DNA of 6,084 bases from Phycisphaeraceae bacterium (GTDB taxonomy: Bacteria > Planctomycetota > Phycisphaerae > Phycisphaerales > UBA1924): contig WUAK01000176.1 in NCBI GenBank assembly GCA_009827205.1, positions 1 to 6,084 of the forward strand. Direction: 5' to 3'. How positions within the stretch are numbered: position 1 is the stretch's first letter; every line of letters starts with the position of its first letter. Shown in pieces: positions 1 through 6,084 of the stretch. The notes under the pieces were generated by a model. That model had not been told where the DNA came from and made no database searches. It worked only from the letters and a program-made list of their open reading frames with translations. A program made the position numbers and the translations under genes.

Positions 1-1
1 G

Positions 2-1522
2 AGCAGCAGGCTCATCGAGTGCTACCTCAGGCTCAACAACGCCGAGCTGGCTCAGGTCGTCATCGACACACTCGATGAGGAGCAACTGAACTCACTCAGT
101 GTCATGCTGATGAGGTCCGACGTCGCCCGTCTGCAGGGCAACGACAACGAGGCCACACAGCTGATCGACCAAGCGATCGCCGATTACCCCGACGACCCGC
201 TCGGCTACATGAAGCGCGCTGCGAGGCTCATGTCCAGCAAAGCAACCCTGCCCGACGCAGCTGAGGATCTCAGCCGCGCTATCGAGCTGAACCCATCAAA
301 CTCAGACGCGTACCGCCTCCGGTCCCTCGTGTACAACGAGCTGGGACAGGTCAGCAACGCCGCAGCGGATATCATCGCATCCGCAGAAGCCGCCCCCGAC
401 AACACCCAGCTCAGACTCGGTGCCGTGCAGAGGCTGCTCGAAATGGATCGGGTCGAGGAAGCCGCAAACCTCGTCGATAGTGCGCTGGAACGCAGGCCGA
501 CTGACTTGAACCTGATGATCGGTGCCGCCGACACGTTCACCGGCGCCGACCAGCACCGCACGGCACTCGCCTACTACGAGCGCGCGTGGGAGCAGTCCAA
601 AACAATGGCAGTCGGCAGGCGTCTTGTCACGTGCCTCCTCGATCTGCCCAGACCAGACGAACGCCGAGCCCGTGAGATCGCGCGAAGCGCCGAGATCTCA
701 GATACTGAGAATCCCTCGACGTTCCTGCTCCGCGCTCTGATCGAGTCAAAGACGGACAACACCCAGAACCTCCGCGCCAACCTCGTTGAGGCCTACGAAC
801 TTGTCAAGAACGACAGAGAGAGAATCGGTTGGTGGATGCGCAACGCCAGCGAACTGATGAGCACCAATGAAGACTTGATCACGCTCTTGAGCGACATCGA
901 CAACGATCGCGGGCTCACGACTTGGGCTTCCATGTTCTACGCACAGATGCTCGTCAACCAGGAAGGCCGGGAGCGCGAGGGAGTCGACAAGCTCGACTCG
1001 ATCATCGAGACGACCCAGGATCAGCTGATCAAGCTGACGGGGTACAAGGTCCGCTCGATGGCTCGGTACAACCTGGGCGAGTACAGCGGGGCAGCCAGCG
1101 ACATGCAACTGGGCCTGGAAATGGCCCCGAACGACGCGGAACTCCTCAACAATCTCGCCTACATGCAGGTCCGCCACCTGAATCAGGCGGATAGCGCTGT
1201 AGATCTGGCTAGAAAGGCGATTGCCGCAAACCCCGGCATGCGGGCGGCATACGACACACTCGGGCTGGCACACCTGGCGCGGGGAGAATCCGCCGAGGCG
1301 ATCACAGCCCTCGAAACCGCACTCAGCCTGGCCCAATCGGATGCCGATAGGGCACCTGTGCTTATCCATCTTGCCAGTGCAAGGCTGGAGTCCGGTAACG
1401 TCGGAGGAGCCCAGGAAGCGGCTCAGCTGGCCAGGGAGATTTCCATCAACCAGCCAGATCAGATGAGTGATGAGACCAAGGAAGAACTGGAACAGATCCT
1501 CGATGCGATCCGGAATCAGTAA
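2..1522 (+). CDS. Tetratricopeptide-repeat (TPR) protein, 5'-truncated
   Basis: The reading frame is open from base 2, so the true start lies upstream of the window. The first ATG in frame (104) is internal: residues before it (LIECYLRLNNAELAQ...) continue the same helical-repeat pattern. 506 residues are visible, ending at TAA 1520-1522. They form TPR-like 34-residue helix pairs nearly throughout; the clearest lie at about 308-403, 1040-1135, 1136-1240 and 1244-1342, for example YDTLGLAHLARGESAEAI with the usual Leu-Gly, Ala and aromatic spacing. The middle part (about 590-1000) is more divergent. No catalytic motif is seen, and any signal peptide or lipobox is lost with the N-terminus. TPR proteins act as protein-protein scaffolds, and several exopolysaccharide systems use a TPR (lipo)protein in polymer assembly or export. 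Its place 56 bp upstream of a chain-length protein suggests such a role here, which is inference. Substrate and location are unknown. Confidence 0.9.
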   Translation, partial: SSRLIECYLRLNNAELAQVVIDTLDEEQLNSLSVMLMRSDVARLQGNDNEATQLIDQAIADYPDDPLGYMKRAARLMSSKATLPDAAEDLSRAIELNPSNSDAYRLRSLVYNELGQVSNAAADIIASAEAAPDNTQLRLGAVQRLLEMDRVEEAANLVDSALERRPTDLNLMIGAADTFTGADQHRTALAYYERAWEQSKTMAVGRRLVTCLLDLPRPDERRAREIARSAEISDTENPSTFLLRALIESKTDNTQNLRANLVEAYELVKNDRERIGWWMRNASELMSTNEDLITLLSDIDNDRGLTTWASMFYAQMLVNQEGREREGVDKLDSIIETTQDQLIKLTGYKVRSMARYNLGEYSGAASDMQLGLEMAPNDAELLNNLAYMQVRHLNQADSAVDLARKAIAANPGMRAAYDTLGLAHLARGESAEAITALETALSLAQSDADRAPVLIHLASARLESGNVGGAQEAAQLAREISINQPDQMSDETKEELEQILDAIRNQ

Positions 1523-1536
1523 GTAGTGAATGAAAG

Positions 1537-1551
1537 CGGCGCAGAACGCCG
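1537..1551 (+). other. Small inverted repeat between genes 1 and 2
   Basis: A perfect 5-bp GC stem (CGGCG / CGCCG) with the 5-base loop CAGAA lies in the 56-bp gap between the TPR gene and the co-polymerase gene. No T-run follows it, so it is not a convincing intrinsic terminator, and the stem is short enough to be chance. The gap shows no recognisable promoter. It does carry stop triplets in all three frames just after the TPR gene: TAA 1520, TAG 1524, TGA 1527 and TGA 1531. Confidence 0.2.
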
Positions 1552-1578
1552 GGTGATTGAGTTCTTGAGAAAGCAGAT

Positions 1579-3804
1579 ATGAGCACCGCAGCACCCACAA
1601 CAAGACCGATCGTCCCGCAGGCAGCGAGACCAAACTCGCCCTCGTCTGCGAGCCAGAAACCGGTCCAGACCATCGACCCGATCAAACTGTTCAAGAAGTA
1701 CTTCTGGCTGCTTGTCGTATCGGGGGTCATCGGCGTCGCCATCGGGGTCGGCTCATTCCTTGCGCTGCGCAAGTTCCTCCCCCGCTACGACGCGCAGGTC
1801 TACTTCAAGGTCCTGCCCGCGACCACAGACCCGCTTGAAGTAACCACGGACACCGGCACCGAGAAGGGGCTCGAACGCTTCATGGCCACCCAGGCCCAGA
1901 CCATGGTCTCTGACAAGGTCCTCGACAAGGCCGTCCGCTACCCCGGGTACCAGACCAACGCGCCGGATTGGATCGAAGAGTTCACAGGCGCCAACGGCTC
2001 CATCGATTACTCCGCTGCGATCCGCGATCTGCAGGAGATCGTCACCTCGCGCCCGATCGCAAAGTCCGACTTCATCGTCATGACGGTCAGCTACATGGAA
2101 CCACAGGATGCGACCTTCATTGCGCAGAAGGTGCGAGAAGCCTACATGTCCGAGCTCAGCAGCGATACCGACAACCTTCAGGACGAAAGGCGAGAATCGC
2201 TCAGCCGATCGATCCAGAACCTGGTTGACCAGATCGAAGAGCAGGAACGAGCCCGCGACCGAATCATCACCGAGAACCAGCTCGAATCGATCGAGGCGAA
2301 AACAAGTGAAGCCTCGTATGTGCTTGCCGGGTTCATCCAGGAACGCAGCGTCGTCCAGGATCAGATCACCATGCTGATTACTCAGCAGCAGGAATACGAG
2401 CGTGTCCTCTCGGCGCCTGGCGGCACCATCTACCCGGAGGACATCAGAACCGCAGCGGAATCCCACCCGCTCGTCACACAAACGATGTCAACACTCCAGC
2501 AACTCCAGGCGAGCGACCGCTCACTTGAGAAGCAGGGCCTCGGAAACAAGCACCCGGTCCGCGTCAACATCCAGGCACAGATCGACGGCCTTCGTGAAGA
2601 GCTCGACGTCACACGCAACCAGATCATGTCGACCCAGTTCAACGGCATGCTCGATACGCTCCGCCGGAGCCTCCTGCAGATGCGTGCCCGCGAGGAACAG
2701 TTCCTTGACAAAATCGATGAAGCCAAAGAACGCCTGAGCGAGCTTGCGAAGCTCGAGCAGGAGATCAACGAACACGACCGCAAGATCGAAAGCCTCGGGG
2801 AACGCAGGGATGAGACCCAGTTCGCGCTCGACGAGCTCAACACGATCGCCGGCATGGAAAGCTCCGACCGGGTCCAGGTCTTCCAGCGCGAGAAGCTGCC
2901 CGACAACATGGCCTTCCCCCGCGCGATCATCATTGTCCCAGCGGGCTTTATGCTCTTCGTGGGTCTCACCGCGGGCCTGATCGTGCTCCGCGAACTCCTC
3001 GATCAGCGCGTCAAGGGACCAGCTGACGTCGCGATGATCCCGCGCACACCGGTGCTCGGCATCATCCCGCTCGCGAGCGAAGACCCATCAAGGCCCGAGC
3101 GCCCCGAGACCGCGTTCCACGACCGACCCACGGGCATCATGGCCGAGAGCATCCGCCAGCTCCGCGAATCGGTCGTCAAGAAAATGCAGCAGGCCGGTCA
3201 CCGCTCGGTGCTCGTCGTCCCGGCGACACCAGAGTCCGGCGCAACAACACTCGTCACAAACCTCTCCGAGGCGAGCGCACGAGCAGACCTGAAGACTCTC
3301 GTCATCGATGCGAACCTCCGCAGGCCGCGCATTCACGGCCTATTCAACCTCGAAGCCAACCCGGGCCTCGTGGACGTCCTCGCGGGCGCAGCCACCATCG
3401 AGGATGCGATCTGCACCACCGACAACCCGAAGCTCGACGTGCTCACAGTCGGTTCGGCCGAGCACCGAGTCTTCGAGCGGATGGTGACTGATCCCATGGG
3501 CGAGCTGCTCGCCAAACTCGAATCGCGGTACGACATGGTCATCCTGGACACGGCTCCCGCGATCGTCGCCGGTGACGCAGTCGGGCTCGCGCAGCGCTGC
3601 GGAGCCACGATCCTGGTCGCTCGCGCGATGAACGAGAAACGCGGCACGATCGCTCGACTCAAGAACGAACTCAGCGACACTCGAGCGGAGTTTCTTGGAG
3701 TTCTCATTAATGCCGTCAGGCCCTCCGCGGGCGGATACCTCCGCAAGAACTACCGCGAGGCCCACGCCTATCAGCAGAAGGGACGCAAGGCCGCCAAGGC
3801 CTGA
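1579..3804 (+). CDS. Wzz/GNVR polysaccharide co-polymerase fused to a degenerate BY-kinase-like domain
   Basis: 741 residues, starting at ATG 1579 with a weak purine-rich site (GAGAAAG, 1567-1573) 5 bases upstream. Order: Pro/Ser/Ala-rich cytoplasmic tail 1-33; membrane helix about 42-64; Wzz-type periplasmic domain; coiled coils about 198-277 and 362-421; a GNVR-type GNKHP motif at 322-326; second helix about 448-470; then a cytoplasmic CpsD/CapB-like P-loop domain about 515-741. This is the Wzc-like architecture of inner-membrane proteins that control chain length and export of capsule or exopolysaccharide. The kinase-like part keeps EXXRXXR (E523, R526, R529), the first Walker A' Asp (D577) and Walker B LDTAP (D657). 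Its Walker A is PESGATT instead of a GxGK[ST]-type loop, with A555 where the catalytic Lys belongs, and Walker A' reads DAN (N579) instead of DxD. Only Y720, Y725 and Y731 form a C-terminal tyrosine cluster. The frame is intact. The co-polymerase role is well supported; tyrosine kinase activity is doubtful. Confidence 0.93.
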   Translation: MSTAAPTTRPIVPQAARPNSPSSASQKPVQTIDPIKLFKKYFWLLVVSGVIGVAIGVGSFLALRKFLPRYDAQVYFKVLPATTDPLEVTTDTGTEKGLERFMATQAQTMVSDKVLDKAVRYPGYQTNAPDWIEEFTGANGSIDYSAAIRDLQEIVTSRPIAKSDFIVMTVSYMEPQDATFIAQKVREAYMSELSSDTDNLQDERRESLSRSIQNLVDQIEEQERARDRIITENQLESIEAKTSEASYVLAGFIQERSVVQDQITMLITQQQEYERVLSAPGGTIYPEDIRTAAESHPLVTQTMSTLQQLQASDRSLEKQGLGNKHPVRVNIQAQIDGLREELDVTRNQIMSTQFNGMLDTLRRSLLQMRAREEQFLDKIDEAKERLSELAKLEQEINEHDRKIESLGERRDETQFALDELNTIAGMESSDRVQVFQREKLPDNMAFPRAIIIVPAGFMLFVGLTAGLIVLRELLDQRVKGPADVAMIPRTPVLGIIPLASEDPSRPERPETAFHDRPTGIMAESIRQLRESVVKKMQQAGHRSVLVVPATPESGATTLVTNLSEASARADLKTLVIDANLRRPRIHGLFNLEANPGLVDVLAGAATIEDAICTTDNPKLDVLTVGSAEHRVFERMVTDPMGELLAKLESRYDMVILDTAPAIVAGDAVGLAQRCGATILVARAMNEKRGTIARLKNELSDTRAEFLGVLINAVRPSAGGYLRKNYREAHAYQQKGRKAAKA

Positions 3805-3824
3805 GTCGGAGCCAAGAATCTGCC

Positions 3825-4847
3825 GTGACGGCGAAGAGCAACCCCAACTCGGGCCTCCCGCGCACGCTCGTGACGGGCGGCTCTGGATTCATCGGTTCGC
3901 ACCTGACCGAGAGGCTGCTCAGCGCCGGACGCGAAGTCGTCGTCGTCGACAACCTCTCCACGGGCCGGCGCTCAAACCTCCCAGAAACGCACGATCGCCT
4001 GACCGTGATCGAGCAAGACCTTGCCGATGTTGTATCTGATCTGGGGGAAAGCAATCAGCTCGGCGCATTCGACGAGATCTATCACCTCGCCGCGGCTGTT
4101 GGCGTCAAACTCGTCATGGAACGCCCCGCCGAAGCGATCGAGACCAATGTCTCGCTCACTGCTGACCTGCTGACCGCTTCGCTTCGTTCTGGCAAGGGCG
4201 GCGCACCGTCGCGCGTGCTCGTCGCGTCGAGCTCAGAGGTCTACGGCAAAGGTGTCGGCGAAGTCTTCAGCGAGGAAGACGATGTCGTCTACGGCCCAAC
4301 CACGGTCACTCGGTGGTCGTACGCCGCGAGCAAAGCACTCGACGAACACCTCGCACTGGCGCACCACAGTCAGTCAGCACTCCCCGCGGTCATCGTCCGG
4401 TTTTTCAACACCGTCGGACCTCGGCAAATCGGCAAGTACGGCATGGTGCTCCCTCGTTTCGTTGAAGCCGCACTCGCGGGCGACCCGCTGACCGTGTTCG
4501 GAGACGGCACACAGTCGCGCTGCTTCTGCGATGTGCGTGATGTCGTGGGCGTGCTCCCGGAACTCATGTCACGAGACGCGTGCGCAGGCCGAGTGTTTAA
4601 CGTTGGTTCCGATCAGCCGATCACCATCAACGAGCTCGCCGAGGCCGTGATTGCTGCGACAGGTTCGTCTTCGAAGATCGAGCACACGCCCTACTCCGCC
4701 GCGTACCCGCGTGGGTTCGAGGACCTGAAGCGGAGGCGTCCCGATCTGACCAGACTCCGCGACGCCGTGGGGTTCGAGGCGCGCGTCCCGCTCGAGAAGA
4801 CCATCGCTGATCTCGCAGAAGCGATCCAATCGGGGAGCGTGGCGTGA
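3825..4847 (+). CDS. NAD-dependent sugar epimerase/dehydratase (extended SDR family)
   Basis: 340 residues from GTG 3825 to TGA 4845-4847, 20 bp after the co-polymerase. The GTG is chosen because the next in-frame candidate (V16) is already inside the first Rossmann strand; a GGAG lies at 3808-3811 but is 13 bases away, which is long. The NAD-binding loop is TGGSGFIG (17-24), and D42 closing strand 2 favours NAD over NADP. The active site is S135-S137 in SSSEVYG plus Y166xxxK170. Substrate-side motifs include YHLAAAVGVK (86-95), RFFNTVGPR (192-200) and GDGTQSRCFCDVRD (226-239). Length fits extended SDRs such as UDP-glucose 4-epimerase, UDP-glucuronate decarboxylase and nucleotide-sugar 4,6-dehydratases. 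The overall pattern resembles the UDP-glucuronate decarboxylase/epimerase-like branch, but the exact sugar cannot be read from sequence. It is a cytoplasmic enzyme that most likely supplies a nucleotide sugar for the polysaccharide made by this operon. Confidence 0.92.
   Translation: MTAKSNPNSGLPRTLVTGGSGFIGSHLTERLLSAGREVVVVDNLSTGRRSNLPETHDRLTVIEQDLADVVSDLGESNQLGAFDEIYHLAAAVGVKLVMERPAEAIETNVSLTADLLTASLRSGKGGAPSRVLVASSSEVYGKGVGEVFSEEDDVVYGPTTVTRWSYAASKALDEHLALAHHSQSALPAVIVRFFNTVGPRQIGKYGMVLPRFVEAALAGDPLTVFGDGTQSRCFCDVRDVVGVLPELMSRDACAGRVFNVGSDQPITINELAEAVIAATGSSSKIEHTPYSAAYPRGFEDLKRRRPDLTRLRDAVGFEARVPLEKTIADLAEAIQSGSVA
4832..4837 (+). promoter_or_regulatory. Shine-Dalgarno site of the WecA-like gene
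   Basis: GGGGAG lies inside the end of the epimerase gene, 6 bases before the GTG at 4844. It decides the start: the next in-frame candidate, ATG 4880, has no purine-rich site. The GTG overlaps the upstream stop as GTGA, the classic arrangement for translational coupling. Confidence 0.65.
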
Positions 4848-6067
4848 TCCTCCAGGACTCCCAGCTGCTGAACGACTTCATGCCCTCACTCCCTCCCGAG
4901 GAGACAGAGGCAATCACCGAGGTCGCCTCGCGCACGAGCATCTTCCAGGGCTACGTCGGAGTCTTCATCGTCGCGTTCCTCGTGACTCTGTTTGCGACCC
5001 CGATCATGCGGAGGCTCGCGGTCAAGAACAACATCGTCGATCACCCGACCGACCCGCGGAAGGTGCACAAGCAGCCAACGGCTTACCTTGGCGGCGTCGC
5101 GGTCTTCCTCGGGCTCATGGGCGCGATGGTCTTCTCGATCCTCGCGACTCAGTTCCCCGGACTCATCGAGTACCACGACACAGAGCAATCGCTGCCGACT
5201 TCGAGCAAGATGCTCCCCTTCTCGATCCTCCTGGGCATGACCGTAATCATGTTCGTCGGCCTCTTCGACGACATCATCGGGATCAGCCCCAGACTCAAGA
5301 TCTCTGGACAGCTATTCGCGGCAGCTGCACTTGCGCTCGACCAAGTCGGTGTGAAGGTAGCCGCGGGTCTGATCCTGCCGTTGGCTAGTTTCTTTGGTGT
5401 CGACACAACCGTGATCAACGGCGAAGAAACTATCGGCATCGCGTTCGGGATGAACACATGGTTCTTTGGCAACGGGATCGACCTCATCTACTGGTCCGGC
5501 GCCGCGGTCATCACCATCTTCGTGCTAGGCGGGTGCAACGCCGCGAACCTGATCGACGGACTCGACGGGCTCCTCTCGGGCGTGACGGCGATCGCCGCCG
5601 TGGGGATCCTCGTCATCGCTCTCACCATGGCCCTCTTCGACGACGGCCCACGCGACACACAACGCGTCATCCTGGCTCTGGCGATCGTGGGCGCCTGCCT
5701 CGGGTTCCTCCCACACAACTTCAACCCGGCAAATATCTTCCTGGGCGATTCAGGCTCTCTGCTACTCGGCTACTGCATGGTCGTGCTCATCCTGATGCTG
5801 GGTGACACGGGCAAAACGCACCTCGTCGTCGCGGGCCTCGTCGTATTCGCGATCCCGATCATGGACACCGCTTTGGCCATCATCCGACGCAAGATGTCCG
5901 GCAAGAAAATGAGCGATGCCGACGCCAACCACCTCCACCACATGCTCAAGCGATCGCTCGGGGTGAAGGGCGCGGTTTTCGTGCTCTACGGCATCGGTCT
6001 CGCGTTCGCCGGGCTCGGGATCGCTGCAAGTTTCGGACGGGCCCGGGTCATCTACGCGATCATCCTC
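4844..6067 (+). CDS. WecA/MraY-family polyprenyl-phosphate sugar-1-phosphate transferase, 3'-truncated
   Basis: The frame opens at GTG 4844 (overlapping the epimerase stop by 4 bp) and has no stop before the contig end. 408 native residues are visible; the frame runs on into adapter sequence from 6068. It is a multi-spanning membrane protein whose first helix spans about 37-55, after a hydrophilic N-terminal stretch of about 36 residues. Family motifs appear in the expected order: DHPTDPRKVHKQP...GG (66-84), LFDD (D142, D143), NLIDGLDG (235-242, with D238 and D241), FLGDSGS (D302), IPIMDTALAIIRR (D341) and HLHH (363-366). The paired Asp residues and the HxHH motif are the Mg and nucleotide-sugar site of WecA/TagO-type enzymes, which transfer GlcNAc-1-phosphate or a related sugar phosphate to undecaprenyl phosphate. 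HLHH and the context favour WecA-type over MraY. In this operon it is the likely initiating transferase; the exact sugar is not readable. Only the extreme C-terminus should be missing. Confidence 0.93.
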
Positions 6068-6084
6068 AGATCGGAAGAGCGTCG
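6068..6084. other. Illumina TruSeq adapter remnant (not genomic)
   Basis: The last 17 bases read AGATCGGAAGAGCGTCG, the start of the Illumina TruSeq adapter read-through sequence seen at the 3' end of short-insert fragments (universal-adapter side). Its position flush with the contig end is typical of untrimmed adapter in an assembly. In the frame of the WecA-like gene it would encode RSEER, which should not be treated as protein sequence. Confidence 0.96.

Noticed and set aside
11..79. Perfect 11-bp inverted repeat: bases 11-21 (CTCATCGAGTG) and 69-79 (CACTCGATGAG), separated by 47 bases at the 5' contig edge.
   Set aside because: It could suggest a fold-back chimera or regulatory stem, but the TPR reading frame is coherent across it, and an 11-bp match within 100 bases is not rare enough in 6 kb to be significant.
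1555..1578. Possible promoter (TTGAGT / TTGAGA boxes) before the co-polymerase gene.
   Set aside because: With normal spacing the -10 element would fall inside the coding region, and no TATAAT-like box is seen.
746..1633. 295-codon ORF on the minus strand.
   Set aside because: It lies almost wholly antisense to the TPR gene and shows no family motif. Long antisense ORFs are expected in GC-rich coding DNA.
1753..2481. 242-codon ORF on the minus strand.
   Set aside because: Antisense shadow of the co-polymerase gene; composition mirrors the sense codons and no domain is recognisable.
3229..3270. The Walker A change explained as a frameshift or pseudogene.
   Set aside because: The frame is continuous for 741 codons with conserved motifs on both sides, so a local substitution fits better than decay.
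5584..5598. GC-rich palindromes around CGATCG (here GGCGATCGCC; also GCGATCGC near 174), resembling HIP1-type repeats.
   Set aside because: Only scattered single copies occur and they fall on ordinary codons; there is no array or regular spacing.
5458..5805. 115-codon plus-strand ORF rich in Arg and His.
   Set aside because: It lies inside the WecA-like gene, in another frame, over the conserved NLIDGLDG and GDSGS motifs; the Arg/His/Pro-rich composition is typical of an out-of-frame shadow.

Overview
The window is a piece of an exopolysaccharide or capsule biosynthesis operon from a GC-rich (about 60% by eye), probably Gram-negative bacterium. The long fused Wzz/BY-kinase-type co-polymerase, the large TPR protein beside it and the general protein style would fit a planctomycete of the Phycisphaerae type. 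That placement is an impression from sequence style, not a demonstrated assignment. The contig is cut at both ends: the first gene has lost its N-terminus. The last gene runs off the 3' end, where the final 17 bases (6068-6084) are Illumina TruSeq adapter rather than genome.

Layout, all on the + strand. (1) 2-1522: C-terminal 506 residues of a tetratricopeptide-repeat protein. (2) 1579-3804: a 741-residue polysaccharide co-polymerase with an N-terminal Wzz-type chain-length domain, a long periplasmic coiled coil, a second membrane helix and a C-terminal BY-kinase-like domain. (3) 3825-4847: an extended short-chain dehydrogenase/reductase (NAD-dependent sugar epimerase/dehydratase) starting at GTG. 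(4) 4844 to the 3' end: a WecA/MraY-family polyprenyl-phosphate sugar-1-phosphate transferase, also starting at GTG. Gaps are 56 bp, 20 bp and a 4-bp GTGA overlap, so genes 2 to 4 almost certainly share a transcript and gene 1 probably does too. There is no tRNA, rRNA, mobile element or CRISPR array, no gene-free stretch over 60 bases, and no convincing promoter or terminator.

Working together (inference from families): the SDR enzyme makes a nucleotide sugar. The WecA-like protein loads the first sugar phosphate onto undecaprenyl phosphate at the inner membrane. The co-polymerase would set chain length or couple polymerisation to export in a Wzx/Wzy-type pathway. The TPR protein is a likely scaffold or assembly/export partner.

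The most interesting point is in gene 2. Its kinase-like domain keeps the overall fold signature, the EXXRXXR oligomerisation motif and the Walker B aspartate. However, the Walker A lysine is replaced by alanine (A555), the second Walker A' aspartate is asparagine (N579), and the C-terminal tyrosine cluster is only three scattered tyrosines. It looks like a pseudokinase in an otherwise intact gene.
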